NCBI RefSeq assembly: GCF_008386635.1
Contig: NZ_VUOE01000002.1
Coordinates: forward strand, 766,665 to 830,664
DNA length: 64,000 nucleotides
Direction of reading: 5' to 3'
From: Maribacter flavus
Lineage (GTDB): Bacteria; Bacteroidota; Bacteroidia; Flavobacteriales; Flavobacteriaceae
This document shows, piece after piece, positions 17,693-25,682 of the stretch. The notes beneath the pieces are model-generated. The model was not told where the DNA came from and made no database searches. It saw nothing but the letters and a program-made list of their open reading frames with translations. The translations under genes were made by a program, and so were the position numbers. Numbering within the stretch: the first letter of the stretch is position 1; the number at the start of each line of letters is the position of its first letter.

Positions 17693-18418
17693 ATGCTATT
17701 CCAAAGAACGAATCTACTTGAGAAGTTACGCTTAGAAAAAGAGAAGCTTAGAAAATCAGAGGAACTCATTTTGGACGATGTAAGGGCCATCCTATCCAAA
17801 GTGGACGATGACAATTCCCGCATTGCCAAAAACCTTGTCAATTCCCAGTCAGGTTCCCAGGTGAATTCCTTTACTTTCGATTTATTGGATTCCGATAAAA
17901 TTTTCCATATCGATCAAATAAAAAATCTTTGTATCGATTACCGTCTCCGGTTTTTGGACACAAAATATTTTAAAGGGGAAATTCCTGCCGAAGCCTATTC
18001 AAAGATACGATCACTTGAAAAGGAGCACAATACGGAACTAAAGGGTTTCAAGATTATTGCACCTTCCAAGCTCTTTAAACTTGAGGATAAGGATGACCCA
18101 CTTTTATTTGCCCCAATGGGCAACGGATATTATTATCTCATCCATAAATGGGGGAATGACCTAAATCCGTTTAGGAAATTAATGATGTGGCCATTTAAGA
18201 ATGTGGGCAACCTTATTTTCGTAATAGTGCTTATCAGCTATTTGACGACCCTGTTAATTCCCAATGGCCTGTTTTCAAAATCAAATTCCGTAGCGGAATT
18301 CGGGATTCTGTTTTTCTTTATGTTCAAGAGCATCGTGGCAATAGCCATATTCTATGGATTTGCGATGGGCAAAAACTTCAGTCCGGCTATCTGGAACAGT
18401 AAGTATTATAACGCCTAG
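17693..18418 (+). CDS. Unknown protein with coiled coil and two C-terminal membrane helices
   Basis: A 241-residue protein I do not recognise. Residues 1-50 form a highly charged coiled coil (LEKLRLEKEKLRKSEELI). The middle is soluble; it contains YRLRFLDTKYFKGEIPAEAYSKI, a pattern I have seen described in Flavobacteriaceae hypothetical proteins but cannot name. Two hydrophobic segments follow (about residues 183-203 and 213-232), so the N-terminal bulk probably faces the cytoplasm. Start ATG 17693 is chosen over TTG 17666 because of the promoter position. It has no operon partner; the next gene is convergent. Confidence 0.6.
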   Translation: MLFQRTNLLEKLRLEKEKLRKSEELILDDVRAILSKVDDDNSRIAKNLVNSQSGSQVNSFTFDLLDSDKIFHIDQIKNLCIDYRLRFLDTKYFKGEIPAEAYSKIRSLEKEHNTELKGFKIIAPSKLFKLEDKDDPLLFAPMGNGYYYLIHKWGNDLNPFRKLMMWPFKNVGNLIFVIVLISYLTTLLIPNGLFSKSNSVAEFGILFFFMFKSIVAIAIFYGFAMGKNFSPAIWNSKYYNA

Positions 18419-18518
18419 TTTTATTGGCACCGCCAAAGTGGTTGAATACACCGATGCTCGGTTCAAAATGATGGGTTCGTTTTTAGAAAAAGGTCTCTTG
18501 GGCTTGCCCGGAGGTAGT

Positions 18519-19637
18519 TCACTGCATGATTATCGCTCGTGGAAGCCCTTCTAGGTCGATAGCATCGATATACCTAAAATCCGGTGTTGGTGTAATACGC
18601 AGTATTCCTCCTTCCGTCCCATCAGTCTTGGCATAGCCTATCACTATATAATCATGTTCCAAATCATAGGCAATGGCCGTTGCCGACTTTATATTTAACT
18701 GTGTTATTTGTTCATTGGAGAGGAAGTTTTCAAAAAAGTATAAAGTCGCCTTGTTGGCTTGAAAATCATATACTGCCGGATTTTTGTCGCCACCATTGTC
18801 CATATTCATCGTGTAATAAAGCTTGCCAAAGGTGTCAAATGTTGCATATACGGATTGATATAGGTTCGGACGGATATTTTCTCCGTATTGGGTATAGGCC
18901 TCTTCAAAAGTATTGCGATTCACTGTGGTATGTAGTTCAGGATAACTGATTACGATATCACCATCAGGGTCTTTAAAGATTTTCTTTGCATTGAAGCCTA
19001 CCAGTTTTTCGTAAACAACGGATTGTTGTCCGATTTCGATGACACTAATGCCATTTTCATCCGTAATTGTTGTATCAAGGGTCAGCACGAACAATTTACC
19101 TTGGGAGGGAATTGATTGAAGCGGCTTTAATTCCAACGGTATGTCTACCTGATTATCGGTATCGTTTTGATCTATTATTCGAACAAAATGGGAATCTTCC
19201 TTACCAATTTCGCTCTTCGTAAAAGTGAGGAAGACATTCGCACTATCATGTGAAACAGAAGTAACCTCTAAGTTACAGGCATCCAGGTTTAAAAAGGTAT
19301 CTATCAGCTTGTAATTTCCTGTGTTAAAATCAAATAATAGGACCTTTCCATTACATGTTTCGGTAACTTCATAGAAGCTAAATGAGTTATTAGAGGCAAA
19401 GGTAATTTCCGAATCGGAAAAAAGGGGAAATTCCAATTCACTGGCTTTCAAGGTTAGGTCATCTCCAGTTGCCTGAAGCCTTGCCGTTGTCAAGCTACCG
19501 GATGTCTCCAATAAAATGGTGTAATCTCCTTTTGTGCTGGCAGGGGTTTCTGTTTCCAAGGGTTCTGTGGCCGACTTACTACATGCAGCCAAAAAAACCG
19601 TCAGCATAACGCGGACCGTGTAGGTGTAGGTCTTCAT
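18519..19637 (-). CDS. Unknown lipoprotein, beta-rich
   Basis: A 372-residue lipoprotein (signal MKTYTYTVRVMLTVFLAAC, lipidated C19). The body is made of repeated beta-hairpin segments with recurring aromatic-glycine turns (GKVLLFDFNTGNYKLIDTF, GKLFVLTLDTT, GKLYYTMNMDNGGDKN). This suggests a beta-propeller, but no catalytic motif is recognised. It lies 26 bp downstream of the ABC-F gene on the same strand, so read-through is possible. The function is unknown. Confidence 0.65.
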   Translation of the reverse strand: MKTYTYTVRVMLTVFLAACSKSATEPLETETPASTKGDYTILLETSGSLTTARLQATGDDLTLKASELEFPLFSDSEITFASNNSFSFYEVTETCNGKVLLFDFNTGNYKLIDTFLNLDACNLEVTSVSHDSANVFLTFTKSEIGKEDSHFVRIIDQNDTDNQVDIPLELKPLQSIPSQGKLFVLTLDTTITDENGISVIEIGQQSVVYEKLVGFNAKKIFKDPDGDIVISYPELHTTVNRNTFEEAYTQYGENIRPNLYQSVYATFDTFGKLYYTMNMDNGGDKNPAVYDFQANKATLYFFENFLSNEQITQLNIKSATAIAYDLEHDYIVIGYAKTDGTEGGILRITPTPDFRYIDAIDLEGLPRAIIMQ

Positions 19638-19663
19638 GAGGTTAAGATTTGGGTTGTATTTCC

Positions 19664-21292
19664 TTATGCCGGAACAGCATACATCTTGCCCCTCTGTTCC
19701 TTCAATGCCTTATCGGACATATATTCATCAAACGTAGAATATCGGTCAATGTTGCCTTTTGGTGTCAATTCTATTATCCTATTGGCCACGGTCTGTGCAA
19801 ACTCGTGGTCGTGGGTAGTAAATAGCACCGTTCCCTTAAAATTTTTCAAGGAATTGTTGAATGCCGTAATACTCTCCAAATCCAAATGATTGGTAGGTTC
19901 ATCCAACATAAGTACGTTGGCCCTGAGCATCATCATTCGGCTTAGCATACATCGCACCTTTTCACCCCCAGAAAGTACCGTACATTTTTTTAGGGCCTCT
20001 TCCCCACTGAACAACATTTTACCCAAAAAACCTCGAATATAGACTTCCTCACGTTCCTCTTCTGTCTTTGCCCACTGTCTTAACCAATCTACCAGGTTGA
20101 TGTCTTGGGTAAAAAAATGCGAGTTGTCTGCCGGCAGGTACGATTGTGTGGTGGTTACGCCCCAACTGAACTTTCCGCCATCGGCTTTTTTATTACCATT
20201 GATTATTTCATAGAAGGCGGTGGTTGCCCTGGAATCCCTTGAAATAACCGCTATTTTATCACCTTTTGCCAGATTGATATTCACATTATCAAAAAGAAGT
20301 TCACCTTCCTCGGTCGTAGCTTTGAGTCCTTCAATGTTCAAAATCTGATCACCGGCTTCCCGTTCCCTTTCAAAAATAATGGCAGGGTATCTTCTACTGG
20401 ATGGTTTAATATCATCCACCTTAAGCTTGGAGAGCATCTTCTTTCTTGACGTTGCCTGTTTACTCTTTGCGACGTTGGCACTAAAACGCATAATGAATTC
20501 CTGAAGTTCCTTGGCTTTTTCTTCAGCCTTTTTATTTTGTTGCGCCCTTTGTCTGGCCGCTAACTGACTACTTTCGTACCAGAATGTGTAGTTGCCGGAA
20601 TAAAGGTTCAATTTGCCAAAATCGATATCGCCAATATGGGTACACACCGTATCAAGAAAGTGACGGTCATGGGAAACCACAATTACTGTATTCTGGTAAT
20701 CGGCCAAAAAGTTTTCCAACCAATTGATGGTTTCATAATCCAGGTCGTTCGTGGGCTCGTCCATTATGAGCACGTCCGGGGAACCAAAAAGAGCTTGGGC
20801 CAATAACACCCTTACTTTTAATTTGGAATCCATGTCAGACATCAATGTATAATGCAATTCTTCGCCAATCCCCAAATTTGAGAGCAAAGCGGCCGCATCA
20901 CTATCCGCGTTCCAGCCGTTCATTTCTTCGAACTGTACCTGCAACTCCCCTATTCTATCGGCATTGGCATCATTATAATCGGCATATAGGTCATCGATTT
21001 CCTTTTTTATTTCATACAAAGGCTTGTTTCCTTTGACTACAGTTTCCAGAACTGTAAACGCATCCGATGCATTGTGGTCCTGTTCCAAAATGGACATTCT
21101 TTTCCCTGGTTCCAGATGAACATGGCCTGAAGTTGGATCTATTTGACCAGAAAGTACCTTTAAGAACGTTGACTTTCCGGCCCCATTGGCACCAATAATA
21201 CCATAACAGTTGCCTTCCGTAAAGGACACGTTTACTTCATCGAACAACACTCTTTTTCCAAACTGAACGGATAAATTGGATACGGATAACAT
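19664..21292 (-). CDS. ABC-F family ATPase, YbiT-like, with one degenerate ATP site
   Basis: A 542-residue protein with two ABC domains and no membrane part, the ABC-F layout of ribosome-acting translation factors. NBD1 has an intact Walker A (GANGAGKS) and Walker B (VLIMDEPTNDLD), but in place of the LSGGQ signature has MSDMDSKLKVRVLLAQAL, as in YbiT. NBD2 has intact signature LSGGEK and Walker B (VLMLDEPTNHLD), but its Walker A position reads SRDSRATTAF (near residues 347-356) with no GxxGxGK. The charged inter-domain linker (about 240-320) is present. Start ATG 21292 is chosen because a strong promoter overlaps the longer frame (open to 21364). Confidence 0.9.
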   Translation of the reverse strand: MLSVSNLSVQFGKRVLFDEVNVSFTEGNCYGIIGANGAGKSTFLKVLSGQIDPTSGHVHLEPGKRMSILEQDHNASDAFTVLETVVKGNKPLYEIKKEIDDLYADYNDANADRIGELQVQFEEMNGWNADSDAAALLSNLGIGEELHYTLMSDMDSKLKVRVLLAQALFGSPDVLIMDEPTNDLDYETINWLENFLADYQNTVIVVSHDRHFLDTVCTHIGDIDFGKLNLYSGNYTFWYESSQLAARQRAQQNKKAEEKAKELQEFIMRFSANVAKSKQATSRKKMLSKLKVDDIKPSSRRYPAIIFEREREAGDQILNIEGLKATTEEGELLFDNVNINLAKGDKIAVISRDSRATTAFYEIINGNKKADGGKFSWGVTTTQSYLPADNSHFFTQDINLVDWLRQWAKTEEEREEVYIRGFLGKMLFSGEEALKKCTVLSGGEKVRCMLSRMMMLRANVLMLDEPTNHLDLESITAFNNSLKNFKGTVLFTTHDHEFAQTVANRIIELTPKGNIDRYSTFDEYMSDKALKEQRGKMYAVPA

Positions 21293-21315
21293 ATAACACG
21301 TTTTAAAAATCCGTG

Positions 21316-21347
21316 CAAAAATACTGAATTTTAAAGGCGAAAACCAA
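21316..21347 (-). promoter_or_regulatory. Promoter for the ABC-F gene
   Basis: On the minus strand TTG (21347-21345), a 21-bp spacer and TATTTTTG (21323-21316), matching both consensus boxes. The predicted leader is about 20 bases to ATG 21292. Confidence 0.65.
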
Positions 21348-21439
21348 CTATCGTTGCACATCATCCTATAGAACCTTCCTTACAACCTAATCCATTAATT
21401 TTTAACTAGGTATTAACAGACACAGAGAATACGTATCCT

Positions 21440-21447
21440 TATTTTTG
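21440..21447 (+). promoter_or_regulatory. Promoter -7 element
   Basis: TATTTTTG, an exact TAnnTTTG match, 25 bp before ATG 21473. No TTG at the -33 distance. Confidence 0.4.
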
Positions 21448-21472
21448 ACCATAAATGTTGCCCGTTTTGTGT

Positions 21473-22858
21473 ATGGATAAAGTTTTACCTATTGCACTTG
21501 TTCTAGGTTTGATTGGTTGTAATTCCCCCGTTTCCGATAGCAAAGGTGTCTTTTTTGCAGGGGAAATTGTGAATCCCACCAGCGAATATGTAGTCCTTTA
21601 TAAAGGCAGTGAAGCAGTGGATTCCGCAAAATTGGACGATACCAACCGGTTCTCTTTTCAACTGGATGCTGTGGATGATGGGCTCTACCATTTTAACCAT
21701 AGTCCAGAGCAACAATATGTATATTTAGAAAAAGGTGATAGCGTGTGGATACGCTTAAATACTTTGTATTTTGACGAGTCCCTTGTATTTTCTGGTACTA
21801 ACGAGGAATTGAACAACTTTTTGTTGGAAATCTTTCTAGAAGATGAAGAGGTAGAACAACTGATGTATTCCGATTTGTTCGAATTGGAGATAGATGAATT
21901 TTCAGAGAAGGTGGAAAGTCTTCGAAAGGAAAAAATTCAGGATCTGGAAGATTTGAATTCCGAAGCGGAATTATCCGATATAGCCTATGAAATCGCCAAG
22001 GCCAGTATCAATTATACCTTTTATAGATTCAAGGAGGTCTATCCTTTTAAACACAAAGGAAAACTGAAAGAAGAGCAACTTCATAAGTTGCCACCTACTT
22101 TTTATGCGTATCGCTCTGGAATCGATTACAACAATAGAAATTTAATTTACTTACGCCCCTATTATGATTTTATGAAATCCCACTTGGGCAATCTTTCCTA
22201 TATGACCTGTTCCAAGTCTTGCGGTAAATCCAATGGTACCGCACATAATCAATTACATTTTAATCAGCACAAACTTGCTATGATCGATAGTTTGGTGGGC
22301 GAAAAGGAATTAAGGGATAACCTTTTTAGGAATGTGGCCTTTGATTATTTGTTACGAGAGCATGACGCCGACAGTAATAAGATTTTTATAGATGAATTCC
22401 AACGTTTTTCCGGGAACAACATGCATATTGAGGAGATACAGCGCTTATATAAGGGTATTAGCAATATACAGCCCAACAGTCCAGTACCTGATATAAAGTT
22501 GGTTTCCATTCATGATTCATTGGTTTCGTTGCCTGCACTGAGCAAGAATAAAAAAGTGGTTTTCTACTTTTGGTCAGGGACCAACAAAAATCATTACGAG
22601 AACATTTTCAATCGCGTAAATGAACTAAAGCTTGAAAAACCTGAATACGAATATATTGGTATTAGTTTCAGAACCGATGCCAGCAACTGGAAAGCTATTG
22701 TCAACAAATTTGAGTTTGATGCCCATAGCCAATTTATGGCGGAAGATTTTCATCAACTTACCGAAAGCCTTATCCTCTACCCCATGAATAAATGTGTCAT
22801 TACCAATGACGCTTTGATCGTAGATGCTTTCTCCAATATCTATTGGAACAATTTTTAA
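21473..22858 (+). CDS. Thioredoxin-fold lipoprotein lacking redox cysteines
   Basis: A 461-residue lipoprotein (lipobox LGLIGC). The N-terminal part (residues 25-110, FFAGEIVNPTSEYVVLYKGSEAVDSAKL) resembles the DUF4369-type beta domain of Bacteroidota TlpA-like proteins. The C-terminal 120 residues have a thioredoxin-like fold pattern (KKVVFYFWSGTNKNHYENI), but the usual WCxxC is replaced by WSGTNKN, so a dithiol reaction there is unlikely. A separate CSKSCGKSNG motif sits in the middle (about residue 245) and might bind metal. I chose ATG 21473, which starts directly at the signal peptide. Confidence 0.72.
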   Translation: MDKVLPIALVLGLIGCNSPVSDSKGVFFAGEIVNPTSEYVVLYKGSEAVDSAKLDDTNRFSFQLDAVDDGLYHFNHSPEQQYVYLEKGDSVWIRLNTLYFDESLVFSGTNEELNNFLLEIFLEDEEVEQLMYSDLFELEIDEFSEKVESLRKEKIQDLEDLNSEAELSDIAYEIAKASINYTFYRFKEVYPFKHKGKLKEEQLHKLPPTFYAYRSGIDYNNRNLIYLRPYYDFMKSHLGNLSYMTCSKSCGKSNGTAHNQLHFNQHKLAMIDSLVGEKELRDNLFRNVAFDYLLREHDADSNKIFIDEFQRFSGNNMHIEEIQRLYKGISNIQPNSPVPDIKLVSIHDSLVSLPALSKNKKVVFYFWSGTNKNHYENIFNRVNELKLEKPEYEYIGISFRTDASNWKAIVNKFEFDAHSQFMAEDFHQLTESLILYPMNKCVITNDALIVDAFSNIYWNNF

Positions 22859-22877
22859 GGATTACCGTATTTATACC

Positions 22878-23687
22878 CTACTTTTTACTGTGGTTCATCA
22901 ATAACTTTTCGAACCATGTGTCTGGCAATACCTTTTTTAGTCGGATTGAAAACTTTTGCATAAATGCCCCCACGGTATAGTGTACCTTTGGATTTTTGGC
23001 ATTTATGATTTGAAGCACTTTTAGTGCAACTTCCCTAGGGTCACCGCCTTTATCAACATCTTTATCAATGGATTTGAGAATATTTCCATACGATTCCTTA
23101 TAAGGTGAGTTTTCTTGAATTGGAGCGTGAAAACGACCTGCAGCAATATTGGTGGCGAAATCACCTGGGGCCAAACAAGTGCACTCTACGCCAAACCGTT
23201 TGGTTTCCATTCGCAAGCTTTCAGTGATTAATTCCAGCGCTCCTTTCGTTGCCGAGTAAATTCCACGATAAGGCAAGCCCATATATCCGGCTATTGAGGT
23301 TATGTTTATAATCAATCCGTTGTTTTGTTGGCGCATTTGCGGCAGAATAGCCTTAATGACGTTTAAAGGTCCTATAAAATTGGTGTCAAACGCATTTAGT
23401 ATTTCAGCGTTAGGCGTTTCCTCCAAAGGTCCTGTTATGCCCACACCGGCATTATTGATCAAGACATCCACCCTTCCTTCTTTCCGCACCAATAATTCAA
23501 TGGCCTTGGTGACGGATTCCGGTACCCTAACATCCATCTCCAACAATTCGAAATCTTTGAAACTTGCATATTTTTCCAAGTTTCTTGTAGTTCCGTAAAC
23601 TACAAAACCCTGTTTATTCAAATAGTTTCCAATGGCCTTGCCAATGCCTGAAGAGCCACCAGTTATAAGTACGATCTTTGAATTCAT
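22878..23687 (-). CDS. Short-chain dehydrogenase/reductase
   Basis: A 269-residue NAD(P)-dependent oxidoreductase of the classical SDR family: cofactor motif TGGSSGIGKAIG, NNAG at the fourth strand, a catalytic serine in NITSIAGYMGLPYRG, and the YSATKGALE active-site YxxxK. Basic and glycine residues near the cofactor loop (TTRNLEKY) suggest NADP. The C-terminal KFSIRLKKVLPDTWFEKLL is similar to SDRs acting on lipophilic substrates, but the substrate is not deducible. It is probably transcribed alone. Confidence 0.9.
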   Translation of the reverse strand: MNSKIVLITGGSSGIGKAIGNYLNKQGFVVYGTTRNLEKYASFKDFELLEMDVRVPESVTKAIELLVRKEGRVDVLINNAGVGITGPLEETPNAEILNAFDTNFIGPLNVIKAILPQMRQQNNGLIINITSIAGYMGLPYRGIYSATKGALELITESLRMETKRFGVECTCLAPGDFATNIAAGRFHAPIQENSPYKESYGNILKSIDKDVDKGGDPREVALKVLQIINAKNPKVHYTVGAFMQKFSIRLKKVLPDTWFEKLLMNHSKK

Positions 23688-23691
23688 GTTC

Positions 23692-23699
23692 CAAAAGTA
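23692..23699 (-). promoter_or_regulatory. Promoter -7 element at SDR gene start
   Basis: Minus-strand TACTTTTG, an exact TAnnTTTG match ending five bases before the SDR start codon; this predicts a nearly leaderless mRNA. No -33 TTG is seen. Confidence 0.4.
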
Positions 23700-23878
23700 A
23701 GCGATGGGAATCGTATTTTAAAAATCTAAGGTCGTATATATTTGAAGTTGCATTCGAATTCTCCCGATGCGATAAATGGTGTTTGAATTCTCCGAAACTT
23801 GGTTTGAAATCAAAACCGACTTCTTTCAAATACATCATGAAAATGGCCATAGTGCGGTAACTATAAGGCACAAAAAAA

Positions 23879-23975
23879 GGCAAGCTACCTACATCGCACC
23901 GCTACGACCGTATACCCTTGCTGCGTTCCCACCCTGGGGGATTCTACAGGAGCTGGTCGTGTAGGACTTGCCGGG
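23879..23975 (-). ncRNA. ffs: Signal recognition particle RNA, small bacterial type
   Basis: Minus strand. The conserved domain IV apical loop is recognisable as CCAGGGTGGGAACGCAGCAA, corresponding to the GGAAGCAGCCAAGG-type SRP loop that binds Ffh. The ends pair (GGCAAG at the 5' side, CTTGCC at the 3' side), and the internal arms GTCCTACA / GATGTAGC complete a single long hairpin of about 95 nt. A run of seven T follows directly and should terminate transcription. A two-box promoter precedes it. This RNA occupies the only gene-free stretch longer than 300 bp (23688-24125); the rest of that stretch shows nothing else. Confidence 0.93.
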
Positions 23976-23977
23976 TG

Positions 23978-24007
23978 CAAATATACAACCTTTTAAATCT
24001 TTGGCAA
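23978..24007 (-). promoter_or_regulatory. Promoter for SRP RNA
   Basis: Minus strand TTG (24007-24005), a 19-bp spacer and TATATTTG (23985-23978). Both boxes match the Bacteroidota consensus exactly, and transcription would start at the first bases of the RNA. Confidence 0.75.
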
Positions 24008-24125
24008 TCCTTTTTAGATTCTAATTTTAATGGATTAACTTGCTGGCGACTTAGTAGAGCCTTAAATTTTTAGCATGTTATTTATAGAAAATTATTCTCA
24101 AATAGTTTATTCCATTAAATTGCCC

Positions 24126-25181
24126 ATGAAGATTATTGGAATCCCATTAACCTTATTGATTGTTCTTTTATTTTTTGCCTGTGGTAGCGGAAATCAAAAG
24201 CCTTCTTCCCTGTTTACTATTGAACTGGAGGGCAATGCAAAGGAAGTAAGACAAAACGATGCGCTGGGTGTTTCCCTTAAAAACATCAAAAACAAGGAAA
24301 TTGAAAGTGTGATTTATAGTATTGATGGTAATGAACTTCCGCTAGTGAACGACCAATTGGAATTTTCCATTCCAAAATTGGGCAATAAAATATTGAAGGC
24401 CAGTGTAACTTATGAGGGAAATACCGTAGAGGTAACCAAAAATCTAAAGGTTTTGGCTTCCAAGGCCCCGGACATTTATACGTATACCATTCTGAACGAA
24501 TTTCCCCATGACCCCAACGCCTATACGCAAGGATTGGAGTTTTATAAGGATACCTTATATGAGGGTACTGGAAAAAATGGTCGCTCTTTTTTGAGAAAGT
24601 TCGATTATAAAACGGGAAAGGTGTATCAACAAATCGATTTGGACGAAACCTATTTTGGGGAAGGTATCACAATTTTGGGAAACAAAATTTATCAGCTCAC
24701 ATGGCGCAGTGGAATGGGCTTCATATATGACTTAAAGGATATGAAAAAATTGGACAATTTTCAATATGGGAAAAGTCGGGAAGGATGGGGACTTGCCAAT
24801 GACGGAGAAAAGCTATATAAGAGCGATGGAACGGATAAAATTTGGATTTTAAACCCTGAAACCCTAGTAGAAGAGGACCATATTGAGATTGCTACGAACA
24901 AATCCCTTTTTGCAGACACCAATGAATTGGAATATGTAAACGGCAAAATATATGCGAATGTGTACCAGAAACCGGGTGTCATGATAATCGATGCCAAAAG
25001 TGGTGCCATTGAAGGGGTTATAAATTTTGGGGGGCTTAGTGATAAGGTTACCAAAACAGAAAATTGGGTCGATACGGAGAACGTTCTAAATGGTATTGCC
25101 TATCATCCCGAAAGAAAGACTTTTTTCGTGACCGGAAAGGACTGGGACAAACTTTTCGAAGTCCAAATACAAAAGAAGTAA
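24126..25181 (+). CDS. Glutaminyl-peptide cyclotransferase (plant-type), lipoprotein
   Basis: A 351-residue lipoprotein (hydrophobic signal ending LFFAC). After an N-terminal 110-residue Ig-like region, the catalytic part is the plant/bacterial-type glutaminyl cyclase beta-propeller: EFPHDPNAYTQGLEFYKDTLYEGTG, GEGITILGNKIYQLTWRSG, GREGWGLANDGEKLY and NELEYVNGKIYANVY. It forms N-terminal pyroglutamate on exported proteins. In Bacteroidota many mature periplasmic and type IX-secreted proteins start with Gln, so this enzyme is a fitting companion. ATG 24126 is chosen over 24075 because it opens the signal peptide. The thioesterase gene follows after 1 bp. Confidence 0.9.
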   Translation: MKIIGIPLTLLIVLLFFACGSGNQKPSSLFTIELEGNAKEVRQNDALGVSLKNIKNKEIESVIYSIDGNELPLVNDQLEFSIPKLGNKILKASVTYEGNTVEVTKNLKVLASKAPDIYTYTILNEFPHDPNAYTQGLEFYKDTLYEGTGKNGRSFLRKFDYKTGKVYQQIDLDETYFGEGITILGNKIYQLTWRSGMGFIYDLKDMKKLDNFQYGKSREGWGLANDGEKLYKSDGTDKIWILNPETLVEEDHIEIATNKSLFADTNELEYVNGKIYANVYQKPGVMIIDAKSGAIEGVINFGGLSDKVTKTENWVDTENVLNGIAYHPERKTFFVTGKDWDKLFEVQIQKK

Positions 25182-25182
25182 T

Positions 25183-25569
25183 ATGCCTTTTACAAAACGG
25201 CTAAAGGTTTCTGTTGAAGATTTGGACGACCTAAATCACGTAAACAATGTTAGGTACGTTCAATGGATACAGGATATTTCAAAGGAACATTGGAAGGAAA
25301 AGGCGCCTGTTCAGATTCAGGACAGCGTAATTTGGGTAGTGCTAAAACACACTATTGAATACAAATCGCCCGCAATTCTCAACGACCCCATATTAATTTC
25401 CACTTATATTGAAAAAAGCAAGGGTGCTATTTCCGTACGTATTGTTGAAATGTTCCATGAAATAACAAATACGCTTCTGGTGCGTTCACATACTGAATGG
25501 TGTCTATTGAACAAGGACACGAACAAGCCTATGCGAATTTCGGAGGATATCAAAAAAATATTTTCTTAG
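25183..25569 (+). CDS. Acyl-CoA thioesterase, hotdog fold (4HBT family)
   Basis: A 128-residue single-domain hotdog thioesterase. The motif DLNHVNNVRYVQWIQDIS contains the active-site aspartate region (D-x-x-x-H-V-N-N) of the 4-hydroxybenzoyl-CoA thioesterase/YbgC group. It probably hydrolyses short- or medium-chain acyl-CoA or acyl-ACP in the cytoplasm. It begins one base after the stop of the cyclotransferase gene and must be co-transcribed with it, although no functional tie is evident. Confidence 0.88.
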   Translation: MPFTKRLKVSVEDLDDLNHVNNVRYVQWIQDISKEHWKEKAPVQIQDSVIWVVLKHTIEYKSPAILNDPILISTYIEKSKGAISVRIVEMFHEITNTLLVRSHTEWCLLNKDTNKPMRISEDIKKIFS

Positions 25570-25682
25570 ATCTTATATTATTATAATTAATTGGGCACAT
25601 GGATGCTTTTCCTGTGTACTTTGGATTGCAGAATTTTTTGACCGTTAATTTTCAATTACTTGAAGTCATAATTTGAATAAAA

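Noticed and set aside
21292-21364. Longer N-terminus for the ABC-F protein
   Set aside because: The promoter TTG-N21-TATTTTTG lies inside the extension, and homologues start at MLSVSNLSVQFG.
23614-23883. Minus-strand frame running from near the SRP RNA into the SDR gene
   Set aside because: It overlaps the RNA 3' end and a real gene start; there is no independent support.
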